NCBI RefSeq assembly: GCF_004329815.1
Contig: NZ_SJPE01000018.1
Coordinates: 1-54,547 of the forward strand
Reading direction: 5' to 3'
DNA: 54,547 bases
Origin: Flavobacterium silvisoli
Lineage (GTDB): Bacteria; Bacteroidota; Bacteroidia; Flavobacteriales; Flavobacteriaceae
Shown here: piece by piece, positions 41,264 to 50,046 of the stretch
Layout: every line of letters starts with the position of its first letter
How positions within the stretch are numbered: position 1 is the first letter of the stretch
Translations under genes and position numbers: made by a program
Notes under the pieces: generated by a model
Databases searched by the model: none
Told to the model about the DNA's origin: nothing
What the model saw: the letters and a program-made list of their open reading frames with translations, nothing else

Positions 41264-42598
41264 ATGACAATTCCATCCCATAAAAAAGAACAATTGTTCC
41301 AAAGCCTGAGCAAAGCCAACAATGCTTTTAACGAAATTTATCCCGGTGACCGCAGCGAACGCCAACCGGTGCATACTTTGTACGGCGGTGCCAACCTTTT
41401 CAAATCCGATGCGCCGATAACGCTGGGCCAACGCGCTCTGGAAATTTTGGAAACCTACGCTCCCAATCATGAAGTTTTCGGAAAAGCATTCGGGCTGACC
41501 GGCGGGAATGATTTCAGCAAACGCATATACGACAAGGTTGTGGCCAAATTGAAAACCGAAGCCATCGAAGATTTTCGTATCGATTTTGAAGACGGTTACG
41601 GAAACCGAAGCAATGAAGAAGAAGATGCAACTGCCGAATCTGCTGCTAAAGAAGTAGCCAAAGGAATGGCCGATAAAACGCTTTCTCCTTTTATCGGAAT
41701 CCGCATCAAACCGTTTACCGAAGAAATGAGAGAACGCGGATTGCGTACCTTAGATATTTTTCTTTCGACTTTGGTCAAAGAAACCGGCGGGAAATTGCCC
41801 GATAATTTTGTAGTGATGTTGCCCAAAGTAACCATACCGGAGCAACCCGAAACTCTGGCTAATTTTTTTACCATTTTAGAAGAAGAATTGGGCTTGCCCA
41901 AAGGCATCCTCAAAATGGAAATGATGGTCGAAACCACGCAGGCCATTATGGCCATTGACGGTACCAACCCGTTATATAAATTCATCAAAGCGGCACAAGG
42001 AAGATGCATTGCGATGCACTTCGGGACGTATGATTACACGGCCAGTTGCAGCATTACGGCCAAATATCAGGAAATGGATCATCCGGTGTGCGACTTTGCG
42101 CACCACATGACCAAAGTAGCATTGGCCCATACCGGAATTTGGTTGAGCGATGGTGCGACAAACACCATGCCGATAGGACCGCACCGCGGCAACTTGACCC
42201 CGGAACAAGAAGAAGAAAACCGTCAGGTGGTACATAGAGCTTGGAAAAAAGGGTACGACCACATTCGTCATTCGTTGTGGAATGGGTACTACCAAGGTTG
42301 GGATTTGAATCCGGCGCAATTCCCGATGCGTTATGCGGCGGTTTATGCCTTCTTTTTGGAAAGTTATGACGATGCGGTAGACCGTTTGAAAACGTTTGTG
42401 GAAAAAGCGGCGCGCGCGACATTAATTGGAGATGTGTTTGATGATGCGGCGACCGGACAAGGTTTGTTGAATTATTTCTTGCGTGCTTTGAATAGCGGGG
42501 CGATTACGGAAGAGGAAGTCTTGGCGACCGGCTTAACGTTAGAAGAAATCAGAGGCCGTTCTTTCAAGAAAATTTTAGAAAACCGAAAGGCAAAATAA
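41264..42598 (+). CDS. CitE/malate-synthase-like TIM-barrel protein (DUF6986-like)
   Basis: This 444-residue protein resembles the family usually labelled DUF6986 (also called phosphoenolpyruvate kinase without clear proof), part of the HpcH/CitE/malate synthase superfamily. The barrel shows FRIDFEDGYG (104-113), VVMLPKV, the acid ligand E223 in VETTQAIM and D257 in HFGTYDYTA. Metal-dependent C-C chemistry on a keto or glyoxylate-type acid is therefore plausible. It is the last gene of the urate operon, 38 bp after uraD-hiuH. The operon stops at ureidoglycolate, which yields glyoxylate, so a role there is attractive. No reaction is known to me. Confidence 0.75.
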   Translation: MTIPSHKKEQLFQSLSKANNAFNEIYPGDRSERQPVHTLYGGANLFKSDAPITLGQRALEILETYAPNHEVFGKAFGLTGGNDFSKRIYDKVVAKLKTEAIEDFRIDFEDGYGNRSNEEEDATAESAAKEVAKGMADKTLSPFIGIRIKPFTEEMRERGLRTLDIFLSTLVKETGGKLPDNFVVMLPKVTIPEQPETLANFFTILEEELGLPKGILKMEMMVETTQAIMAIDGTNPLYKFIKAAQGRCIAMHFGTYDYTASCSITAKYQEMDHPVCDFAHHMTKVALAHTGIWLSDGATNTMPIGPHRGNLTPEQEEENRQVVHRAWKKGYDHIRHSLWNGYYQGWDLNPAQFPMRYAAVYAFFLESYDDAVDRLKTFVEKAARATLIGDVFDDAATGQGLLNYFLRALNSGAITEEEVLATGLTLEEIRGRSFKKILENRKAK

Positions 42599-42600
42599 TG

Positions 42601-42608
42601 TAACTTTG
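42601..42608 (+). promoter_or_regulatory. -7 element of the EttA-type gene
   Basis: TAACTTTG, directly after the CitE-like gene, matches TAnnTTTG and lies 31 bp before the ABC-F start codon. Confidence 0.65.
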
Positions 42609-42639
42609 TGCCTCAAATTTTATTTTAAATTAAATTACA

Positions 42640-44334
42640 ATGTCAGACGATAAGAAAGTCATATTTTCCATGCAGCGATTGAGTAAATCGTATCAGGGAA
42701 GCGATAAACAAGTCCTAAAAAACATTTATTTGAGTTTCTTTTACGGAGCCAAAATCGGAATCTTAGGATTGAATGGTTCCGGAAAATCGACTTTATTGAA
42801 AATCATTGCCGGAGTCGATAAGAACTTTCAGGGCGATGTGGTTTTTCAACCGGGTTATACTGTGGGGTATTTGGAGCAAGAGCCTCAATTGGACGAAACC
42901 AAAACCGTTATTGAAATCGTGCGCGAAGGGGTAGCCGAAACCATGGCTATTTTAGATGAGTTCAACAAAATCAACGATATGTTTGGTTTGCCCGAAGTGT
43001 ATGAGGATGCGGATAAGATGCAAAAGCTTATGGACCGTCAAGCCGAATTGCAGGACAAAATTGATGCGGCCGGTGCTTGGGAAATCGATAATAAATTGGA
43101 AGTAGCCATGGACGCTTTGCGAACTCCGGATGCCGATACGCCTATTAAAGTATTGTCCGGCGGAGAAAAACGTCGAGTGGCCTTATGCCGTTTGTTGTTG
43201 CAAAACCCCGATGTGTTGTTGTTGGACGAGCCAACCAACCACTTGGATGCGGAGAGCGTTCTTTGGTTGGAGCAACATTTGGCGCAGTATGCCGGGACCG
43301 TAATTGCCGTAACGCACGACCGTTATTTCTTGGATAATGTAGCAGGGTGGATTTTAGAATTGGACAGAGGGGAAGGTATTCCGTGGAAAGGAAACTATTC
43401 GTCTTGGCTTGATCAAAAATCAAAACGCATGGAGCAAGAGGAGAAGGTGGCTTCTAAAAGAAGAAAAACCTTGGAGCGCGAGTTGGAGTGGGTACGTCAA
43501 GGTGCCAAAGGCCGTCAGACCAAGCAAAAGGCACGTTTGCAGAATTACGACAAACTTTTGAATGAAGATCAAAAAGAGCTCGACGAGAAATTGGAAATCT
43601 ACATCCCTAACGGACCTCGTTTGGGAACTAATGTGATTGAAGCTAAAAATGTGGCCAAAGCCTTTGGCGATAAATTATTGTACGACAATCTGAATTTCAC
43701 TCTGCCACAAGCTGGTATTGTTGGAATTATCGGTCCGAACGGTGCCGGTAAATCGACCATCTTCCGAATGATTATGGGCGAAGAAAAACCCGATGCCGGA
43801 GAGTTTATTATTGGAGATACCGTAAAAATAGCGTACGTTGATCAGTCACATTCCAATATCGATCCGAATAAAACCATTTGGGAAAACTTCTGTGATGGTC
43901 AGGAATTGATTATGATGGGTGGTAGACAAGTCAATTCGAGAGCTTATTTATCCCGTTTTAATTTTGGCGGAAGTGACCAAAACAAAAAAGTATCTGCTCT
44001 CTCAGGAGGAGAGCGAAACCGTTTGCATCTGGCGATGACTTTGAAAGAAGAGGGTAACGTATTATTGCTAGATGAGCCAACGAATGATTTAGATGTGAAC
44101 ACCCTTCGTGCTTTGGAAGAAGGTTTGGAGAACTTTGCCGGCTGTGCCGTAGTCATCAGTCACGACCGTTGGTTTTTAGATCGTATTTGTACCCACATTT
44201 TAGCTTTTGAAGGTAACTCGGAAGTGTATTATTTCGAAGGAGGTTTCTCAGAATATGAAGAAAATAAAAAGAAACGTTTAGGTGTTGATGTAACGCCGAA
44301 ACGAATTAAATACCGCAAGTTGATTAGAAATTAA
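42640..44334 (+). CDS. ettA: ABC-F ATPase, energy-dependent translational throttle EttA
   Basis: This 564-residue soluble protein has two ABC domains joined by the P-site tRNA-interaction linker. Domain 1 has GLNGSGKST (about 43-51), LSGGEKRRVAL and LLLDEPTNHLD. Domain 2 has GPNGAGKST (about 363-371), LSGGERNRLHL and LLLDEPTNDLD. The arm insert and the linker (RRKTLERELEWVRQGAKGRQTKQKARLQNY) match EttA, which binds the ribosomal E site and gates elongation when ATP is low. It is monocistronic with a promoter and terminator of its own. Confidence 0.93.
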   Translation: MSDDKKVIFSMQRLSKSYQGSDKQVLKNIYLSFFYGAKIGILGLNGSGKSTLLKIIAGVDKNFQGDVVFQPGYTVGYLEQEPQLDETKTVIEIVREGVAETMAILDEFNKINDMFGLPEVYEDADKMQKLMDRQAELQDKIDAAGAWEIDNKLEVAMDALRTPDADTPIKVLSGGEKRRVALCRLLLQNPDVLLLDEPTNHLDAESVLWLEQHLAQYAGTVIAVTHDRYFLDNVAGWILELDRGEGIPWKGNYSSWLDQKSKRMEQEEKVASKRRKTLERELEWVRQGAKGRQTKQKARLQNYDKLLNEDQKELDEKLEIYIPNGPRLGTNVIEAKNVAKAFGDKLLYDNLNFTLPQAGIVGIIGPNGAGKSTIFRMIMGEEKPDAGEFIIGDTVKIAYVDQSHSNIDPNKTIWENFCDGQELIMMGGRQVNSRAYLSRFNFGGSDQNKKVSALSGGERNRLHLAMTLKEEGNVLLLDEPTNDLDVNTLRALEEGLENFAGCAVVISHDRWFLDRICTHILAFEGNSEVYYFEGGFSEYEENKKKRLGVDVTPKRIKYRKLIRN

Positions 44335-44347
44335 CATAATAGCTGTA

Positions 44348-44373
44348 AAATCCCGAGAAATCGGGATTTTTTT
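44348..44373 (+). terminator. Terminator of the EttA-type gene
   Basis: AAATCCCGA, loop GAAA, then TCGGGATTT with a seven-T run form a strong intrinsic terminator directly upstream of the hybrid kinase gene. Confidence 0.88.
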
Positions 44374-44387
44374 ATGAATAAAACTTT

Positions 44388-44395
44388 TATATTTG
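44388..44395 (+). promoter_or_regulatory. -7 element of the hybrid kinase gene
   Basis: TATATTTG fully matches TAnnTTTG. It lies downstream of an in-frame ATG at 44374 and upstream of ATG 44413, so it decides the start in favour of 44413. Confidence 0.65.
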
Positions 44396-44412
44396 ATGTC
44401 TTAACTAACCCA

Positions 44413-46617
44413 ATGCATAAGACTAAGTTTTTCTATACTTTTTTGCTTGTAATGCTCTCTTTTACTGCTGCTTTGGCACAAGGAAATAAAGCGGAAAAGA
44501 GCGCTATTGAAAAATTACTTAATCAGGCGGTTGGTGAGTTTAATGATGCGAAATACGACAAGGCTCTTGAATTTTCTAAACAGGCATTAATCAAATCATT
44601 CAGCATTAATGACAATTCTTATATAGCTCAATCCTACAATACCATAGGAGTAGTTTACAACGAGTGTTCGGAATCGGCTAAAGCCGTTGAATTTTACGAC
44701 AAAGCCCTGTTTTTTGCCAAAAAAGTAAACAATGCTAAACTCTACAACTGGATTTACGGCAATTTGGGAAGTGTATATTATTTTAATCAGATTGATGTTA
44801 ATAAAGGAATAGATTACTACAACAAAGCCTTGTATTATGCCGAGAAGATCAAGGATACCACTCAAATTGAATTCACTAAAATCAATCTCGCGAGTGCTTA
44901 TTTTTCAATCAACAAATTTGATGAAGGGAATCAGCAGATAAGTGACATAAAGGAAAGAATTTTAGAAAAAGGTTCTGACGACGCCAAGATGTCTATGTAT
45001 TTGTTGCTCGGGATATATGATACCCATAATAACCAGAAAAAAAGAGCTGAACAATATTATGCGACAGCCCAAAAGATTGCAATAAAGAATGAATTTCACT
45101 CCTTTTTGATAAACATATACGAAAACCTGGTTCGTCATCACAATCACTACAAAGAAAAATCCAAAGCTGAGATTTACAGGAAAAAATTGGATTCTTTGAG
45201 TAGCGTAGTTTATTCAAAAGATAAGATGGATAACATCAAAAAAACTGCGACTCAAATTGAGTTGGATGAGTATAAAATTCAGCTGGATAAAATTGAGAAA
45301 GTCAATCAAAAGCATCAGAAAAGTATAAAAGAGTCGAAGCTTATCGTCATTCTTTTTATTGTAATCCTGATAGTTTTACTACTGTTATTGTTGACATTGT
45401 ATAAAAACGTCAAACTGCGCGAACAGGCCAATTTTGAACTGACACAGGCCAACGAAGCTTTGAAAGAAGCCAAAGAAAAAGCCGAAGAAGCATCGCAACT
45501 GAAATCGCAGTTTGTTTCTACGATTACCCATGAATTGCGGACTCCGCTTTATGGGGTTATCGGGATAACCAATATTATTTTGGATGAACACAAAGAATTG
45601 GGTAACAGTCCGCATCTCAAATCGCTTAAATTTTCTGCCAAATACCTGCTTTCATTAGTGAATGATATTTTGCAGATTAATAAAATCGAAGAAAAACGTA
45701 TTGTTTTAGAAAGCCTGATTTTTAACCTTACCGATGAAATCACAACCATTAAAAATTCAGTTGAATACATAGCCGACAAAAACAATGATAAATTATCGGT
45801 TGAAATAGATACAGCCATTCCCGAATTTTTAATTGGTGATAAATTGCGCTTGTCTCAAATCATTATGAATTTGGTCAGCAATGCGCTTAAGTTTACTAAA
45901 AATGGAGAAGTTACTATCACGGCCGATTTAAAAAAAGTTGAGGGCAAAACCTATTTCATTGAATTCAAAATAAAAGACACCGGAATCGGAATTGCTAAGG
46001 AAGATCAGGAAAAGATATTCGACAAATTTGTACAAATAGAACGCAAAGAAGAAGATTATCAGGGTACCGGATTGGGATTGGCCATTGTATCCCGTTTGAT
46101 TGAATTGTTCGGTAGTAAAATTCATTTAGAAAGTGAGGAGAATGTAGGTACCACTTTTACCTTTACCATTGGTTTTGAATACGATGAGGAAAGGTCAAGA
46201 GAAATTATCAACAACATAGAGGTTGATTTGTCTTCGAGTTACTTGTACAATATACTGGTTGTTGAAGACAATAAAATCAATCAAATGGTGACCAAAAAAA
46301 TAATTCAAAACAGCAACATGAGTTGTACGATTGTGGATGACGGTTATGCTGCTTTGGTAGCTTTAGACCGCGAAGCATTCGATTTGGTTTTGATGGATAT
46401 CAACATGCCACTGATTAACGGTTTTGATACCACCCGTAAAATAAGAGAAAAAGGGTTTAAGGTTCCTATTATAGCCTTAACGGCTTTTGACAAACAAGAA
46501 GTCATGGAAGAAGCACTGGCTGTTGGGATGAACGATATTATGGTTAAACCTTTCGAGCCAGCAAAATTGTACCAGGTGATTAGCAATCAGGTAAAAAAGA
46601 AAGAAAACGCCGGTTAG
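44413..46617 (+). CDS. TPR-containing hybrid histidine kinase
   Basis: With ATG 44413 this is a 734-residue sensor. A signal peptide (MHKTKFFYTFLLVMLSFTAALAQ) is followed by about six TPR repeats in the periplasm (about 30-265) and a coiled region. One transmembrane helix (about 305-327) precedes HisKA with H373 (HELRTPLYG). The HATPase has MNLVSNALKF, DTGIGI and GTGLGLAI, and a C-terminal receiver (about 613-725) has phosphoacceptor D662 (LMDINMP). An earlier in-frame ATG at 44374 lies upstream of the -7 box and is not used. Final phosphotransfer needs a partner not seen here. The stimulus is unknown. It overlaps the convergent helicase gene by 4 bp. Confidence 0.88.
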   Translation: MHKTKFFYTFLLVMLSFTAALAQGNKAEKSAIEKLLNQAVGEFNDAKYDKALEFSKQALIKSFSINDNSYIAQSYNTIGVVYNECSESAKAVEFYDKALFFAKKVNNAKLYNWIYGNLGSVYYFNQIDVNKGIDYYNKALYYAEKIKDTTQIEFTKINLASAYFSINKFDEGNQQISDIKERILEKGSDDAKMSMYLLLGIYDTHNNQKKRAEQYYATAQKIAIKNEFHSFLINIYENLVRHHNHYKEKSKAEIYRKKLDSLSSVVYSKDKMDNIKKTATQIELDEYKIQLDKIEKVNQKHQKSIKESKLIVILFIVILIVLLLLLLTLYKNVKLREQANFELTQANEALKEAKEKAEEASQLKSQFVSTITHELRTPLYGVIGITNIILDEHKELGNSPHLKSLKFSAKYLLSLVNDILQINKIEEKRIVLESLIFNLTDEITTIKNSVEYIADKNNDKLSVEIDTAIPEFLIGDKLRLSQIIMNLVSNALKFTKNGEVTITADLKKVEGKTYFIEFKIKDTGIGIAKEDQEKIFDKFVQIERKEEDYQGTGLGLAIVSRLIELFGSKIHLESEENVGTTFTFTIGFEYDEERSREIINNIEVDLSSSYLYNILVVEDNKINQMVTKKIIQNSNMSCTIVDDGYAALVALDREAFDLVLMDINMPLINGFDTTRKIREKGFKVPIIALTAFDKQEVMEEALAVGMNDIMVKPFEPAKLYQVISNQVKKKENAG

Positions 46618-47864
46618 TACCAGCGTTTTTTGTTTTTCTTTGAGGCTTCCGATTTTCTGGATTTGGTTCCGTCGGATTTCTTTTTATTTCTCAAATCAGG
46701 TTTGGCATCAGGGTTGGCTTCTGTTTCTTTCCACGGAAACGGATGGTCTTTTGTCACCTTAACGTCTACCTTAATCAGTTTCTGAATGTCTTTCCAGTAA
46801 GGTTCTTCATCTTTTCCGCAAAATGAAATTGAAATACCGCCATTTCCGGCACGACCGGTACGACCGATGCGGTGTACATAAGTTTCAGGAATATTGGGCA
46901 AATCAAAATTAATGACATAAGGTAAACTTTCAATGTCGATACCACGGGCAGCGATATCAGTAGCGACCAAGACCGAGATTTCTTTATTCTTAAAACTGTC
47001 TAAAACACGTTGTCGGGCCGTTTGCGACTTATCTCCGTGTATGGCTTCAGCATTGATTCCTTGCTTTTTCAGTGCTTTTACCACATTATCTGCTCCGTGT
47101 TTGGTTCTGACAAATACTAACACGTTTTTCAGATTCTCATTGCGTATCAAATGATACAATAAAGCACGTTTATCCGATTTGTCTACAAAATAGATTTGCT
47201 GTTTTATAATCTCAGCAGTTGAAGATACCGGAGTAACCGAGACGTATTCCGGATTATTTAAAAACGTATCAGCCAATTCGCGAATGGCCATGGGCATGGT
47301 TGCCGAAAACAAAAGCGTTTGACGGTTGGTGGGAACCAATTTTACAATTTTGCGCACATCATTGATGAAACCCATATCGAGCATCAAATCGGACTCATCT
47401 AAAACCAAAAAATGCAAATGGTCAAAATCGACAAAGCCTTGTTTGTGCAAATCCAGCAATCTTCCGGGGGTTGCAATTAAAATGTCAACACCTTTTTTTA
47501 ATTGGTCTACTTGTGGTACTTGTGAAACGCCGCCAAATACAGTCAATTGTCTCAAGTTGGTGTACTTACCATAAGTGTCAAAACTCTCACCAATCTGTAC
47601 GGCTAATTCGCGCGTTGGTGTTACAACCAAGCAACGAATTTGTTTTGTCTTTTTGGAAGAGCCCACCATGCGGTGCAGGTGGTGAATTATTGGTATGGCA
47701 AAGGCAGCTGTTTTTCCGGTTCCGGTTTGTGCGCAGCCTACCAAATCTTTTCCGGCCAATATAATGGGAATGGATTTTTCCTGAATAGGGGTTGGGTTGG
47801 TGTATCCTTCTTCAAAAACGGCTCTTTGAATACTTTTGGATAATGATAAATCTTCGAATAACAT
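46614..47864 (-). CDS. DEAD-box RNA helicase (RhlE-like)
   Basis: This 416-residue ATP-dependent RNA helicase has Q-motif YTNPTPIQEKSIP, Walker A AQTGTGKT, motif Ia PTRELAVQI, and motif II reading DESD instead of DEAD (VLDESDLMLDMGF). Motif III is SAT, motif V ATDIAARGID and motif VI HRIGRTGRAG. A lysine-rich tail (RKSEASKKNKKRWY) follows, typical of RhlE-type proteins that assist ribosome assembly or RNA decay. A -7 element TATCTTTG lies 32 bp before the ATG. No terminator separates it from the convergent kinase gene; their stops overlap. Confidence 0.92.
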   Translation of the reverse strand: MLFEDLSLSKSIQRAVFEEGYTNPTPIQEKSIPIILAGKDLVGCAQTGTGKTAAFAIPIIHHLHRMVGSSKKTKQIRCLVVTPTRELAVQIGESFDTYGKYTNLRQLTVFGGVSQVPQVDQLKKGVDILIATPGRLLDLHKQGFVDFDHLHFLVLDESDLMLDMGFINDVRKIVKLVPTNRQTLLFSATMPMAIRELADTFLNNPEYVSVTPVSSTAEIIKQQIYFVDKSDKRALLYHLIRNENLKNVLVFVRTKHGADNVVKALKKQGINAEAIHGDKSQTARQRVLDSFKNKEISVLVATDIAARGIDIESLPYVINFDLPNIPETYVHRIGRTGRAGNGGISISFCGKDEEPYWKDIQKLIKVDVKVTKDHPFPWKETEANPDAKPDLRNKKKSDGTKSRKSEASKKNKKRWY

Positions 47865-47895
47865 AAATAAGACTCACGTTTAATGCGAGTTGCCG

Positions 47896-47903
47896 CAAAG
47901 ATA
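47896..47903 (-). promoter_or_regulatory. -7 element TATCTTTG of the DEAD-box helicase gene
   Basis: The reverse strand reads TATCTTTG, a full match, giving a leader of about 25 nt before the ATG at 47864. Confidence 0.7.
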
Positions 47904-47979
47904 CGGTTTTTAAATTTGGTAAAAAGCGTTGTTTGTTGCAATGCAGGTTTACAAGACAGTAAAGTTGTTAGTTCTGTAT

Positions 47980-49017
47980 TTACAATAGTTCTTTTCTCGA
48001 TTTGATGAAATCGGTTACCAAATATCCGATAAGTTTGCCAATCAGATGGTTGTTTTTTTCTTCTCCTAATTCGGGAGCGCCTTCGCAAATGTGCAAATAG
48101 GCCGCATTTTTATTTTTTCCGAAAAAATTCACAAACTGACGCAGTTCTTCTACCGAAAAACCACTCATGGTCATGGCACTGCTGGCAATGTTAGGCAAAG
48201 CATCCAAATCGATTTCGATTCCGTAGGCTTCGTTTTTGATAAAATCTAAGGCGGTATTGAGTTCCTGTTGGAAGTTTTTTTGCTGACGTACTTTGATTTC
48301 GTCGTACGTGTTGTATTGTACGCGGTCTTCCATTTTCTTTAAAATGTCGATTACATTTTTGGAAGTATAGTTTTCATGCAGCCCAAAAATGAAGTATTTT
48401 TTCAGAAAGCCCTCTTCATAAGCGTATGAAAAACCGTTACCGCTGTGTCTTCCTTCCAGGATTCTGAAATCGGAATGTGCGTCAAAATTTATGGCATTGA
48501 CGGGTTTTCCTAATCCTAATGCTGTTCCTTTTATGTTGCCGTAAGCATTGTTATGTCCGCCTCCGATAATGATGGGAGTTTTGCCGCATTTGATGATTGA
48601 AGTGATAACGTGAACCACTTCCTTATCTATTTTATCTACCAAAGAACTTAGTAGTTTTCGGTCGGCTGTTTTATGAAAATCCAAATTTTGAGCCGCTTCC
48701 ATTTCCTGAGCCACGTCGAGGGTACCCAGTATAATGATTTGACTGCCTTTGCAAAAACGATTGTGTTGGATGTTGGCGATACTGCTGATGGCACTTTTCC
48801 AGGCAGAAGCTGCACCCGGTCGACCAAAATTTGCCCGAACCCCAACGTCTTCCGGAATTCCGAACAAGACGTATTTGGCTTCGCTGTTTTTGATAAATTC
48901 AATGGGATTAACATCTTTGGGAATGGTAATCATTTTTTCGCCAAATTTGACTTCTCCGCTTCTATGATTGGTAACCTTAGCCAAATCAGTGATGGTAAAA
49001 GGAATTACATTCTCCAT
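47980..49017 (-). CDS. hutG: Formimidoylglutamase-type arginase-family protein
   Basis: With ATG at 49017 (MENVIPFTIT) this is a 345-residue ureohydrolase-fold enzyme. The binuclear Mn site is complete: H155 (GGGHNN), D179, H181 and D183 (NFDAHSDF), D270 and D272 (EIDLDALPN). The GGGH form and HSGNGFSYA loop fit Bacteroidota formimidoylglutamases rather than arginases. It would cut N-formimidoylglutamate to glutamate and formamide, the last step of histidine breakdown. An in-frame TTG at 49038 overlaps the -7 element and is rejected. HutI is encoded nearby on the same strand but not adjacent. Confidence 0.8.
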   Translation of the reverse strand: MENVIPFTITDLAKVTNHRSGEVKFGEKMITIPKDVNPIEFIKNSEAKYVLFGIPEDVGVRANFGRPGAASAWKSAISSIANIQHNRFCKGSQIIILGTLDVAQEMEAAQNLDFHKTADRKLLSSLVDKIDKEVVHVITSIIKCGKTPIIIGGGHNNAYGNIKGTALGLGKPVNAINFDAHSDFRILEGRHSGNGFSYAYEEGFLKKYFIFGLHENYTSKNVIDILKKMEDRVQYNTYDEIKVRQQKNFQQELNTALDFIKNEAYGIEIDLDALPNIASSAMTMSGFSVEELRQFVNFFGKNKNAAYLHICEGAPELGEEKNNHLIGKLIGYLVTDFIKSRKELL

Positions 49018-49035
49018 AATGTTAAAATATTTCGT

Positions 49036-49043
49036 CAAAAATA
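49036..49043 (-). promoter_or_regulatory. -7 element TATTTTTG of hutG
   Basis: The reverse strand reads TATTTTTG, a full match to TAnnTTTG, 18 bp before ATG 49017. This supports that start codon. Confidence 0.55.
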
Positions 49044-49084
49044 TAATAAAAATGTATAACTTTCGTTACTAATATAATTTGTAC

Positions 49085-49092
49085 TAAATTTG
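49085..49092 (+). promoter_or_regulatory. -7 element of the coiled-coil membrane protein gene
   Basis: TAAATTTG matches TAnnTTTG and lies 22 bp before the ATG at 49115. It is divergent from the hutG promoter. Confidence 0.6.
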
Positions 49093-49114
49093 TTAAACAC
49101 AAAAAAAATAAACA

Positions 49115-49999
49115 ATGGAAAATCAAAACAGTAATTCAAAACTTAAAGGAATAATTGCACTCTTGGCAGTTTTACTTATAGGTAGTTTGATTTATATTTT
49201 TAAGCTCACATCGGATGCAAAGACGTTGGAAACAACCGTTACCACCACAAAATCGGAAAAAGAAGCTGTGATGAAAGATTTGGAAGCCTTAAAAGCAACC
49301 TATGATGCAGCGATTGAGGAAAATACATCCATGTCGGATGAATTAATTGCCGAAAGAGACAAGGTTGTTAAGCTGATGGAAGATTTGAAAAAAGCCAAAG
49401 GAGACAATGCTTCTTTGAAAAAATACAAAGATCAGTATAAGAGTATGGAAGCTAAGATGAAGAATCTGATGCAGGAAGTAGATGTCTTAAAACAACAAAA
49501 TAAAACATTGACGACCAATCTTGACAGTACTAAAGTTGTCTTGGAAGATTCTAAAAAATACAATCAGGTTTTAGTAGGTCAAAACGAAGAACTGGCCAAA
49601 ACCGTTGAAAAAGGATCTAAGCTCAGCATTACCAATTTGAAAACAGCTGCCTATAAACTCAGAAGTTCAGGGAAACAAGTTGAGACTGATAAAGCCAGCA
49701 GAACCGATGTGCTTCAAGTGAGTTTTACTATAGCTGAGAACAAGATTGCTAAATCAGGAGATAAAACGTATTATGTTCAGATAATTGATGCTAAGAACAA
49801 TGTGTTGGGCGATAAAGCCACCGCTACATTCGGAGAAAACACCTTGACGTACAGCTTTACCACCACGGTTCAATACGAAAACCAAACCGTTGATGTAAAA
49901 GAGCAATTGAAAGGGAAAGACTTTGCCAAAGGAACCTACTTTGTCAACGTTTTTGATAAAGGAGAATTGGTTTCAAAAAGCAGCTTTACTTTAAGATAA
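49115..49999 (+). CDS. Coiled-coil membrane-anchored protein of unknown function
   Basis: This 294-residue protein has one N-terminal transmembrane helix (about 11-29, IIALLAVLLIGSLIYIF). A long alpha-helical coiled coil (about 33-170, rich in Lys/Glu/Leu heptads) comes next. A C-terminal beta-rich domain (about 180-294) contains VLQVSFTIAENKIAKSG, YYVQIIDAKNNVL and GTYFVNVFDKGELV. The topology places the coiled coil and beta domain in the periplasm. I do not recognise the family. It sits between hutG and hutI on the opposite strand and ends in a shared bidirectional terminator. Confidence 0.75.
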   Translation: MENQNSNSKLKGIIALLAVLLIGSLIYIFKLTSDAKTLETTVTTTKSEKEAVMKDLEALKATYDAAIEENTSMSDELIAERDKVVKLMEDLKKAKGDNASLKKYKDQYKSMEAKMKNLMQEVDVLKQQNKTLTTNLDSTKVVLEDSKKYNQVLVGQNEELAKTVEKGSKLSITNLKTAAYKLRSSGKQVETDKASRTDVLQVSFTIAENKIAKSGDKTYYVQIIDAKNNVLGDKATATFGENTLTYSFTTTVQYENQTVDVKEQLKGKDFAKGTYFVNVFDKGELVSKSSFTLR

Positions 50000-50016
50000 A
50001 TAGAAATGACAGAAAG

Positions 50017-50046
50017 AAAAAGTCCCGAGAATTCGGGACTTTTTTT
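50017..50046. terminator. Bidirectional terminator between the coiled-coil gene and hutI
   Basis: AAAAAGTCCCGA, loop GAAT, then TCGGGACTTTTTT form a perfect 12-bp stem with A/T runs. The hutI stop codon (50047-50045) touches it. Confidence 0.9.
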
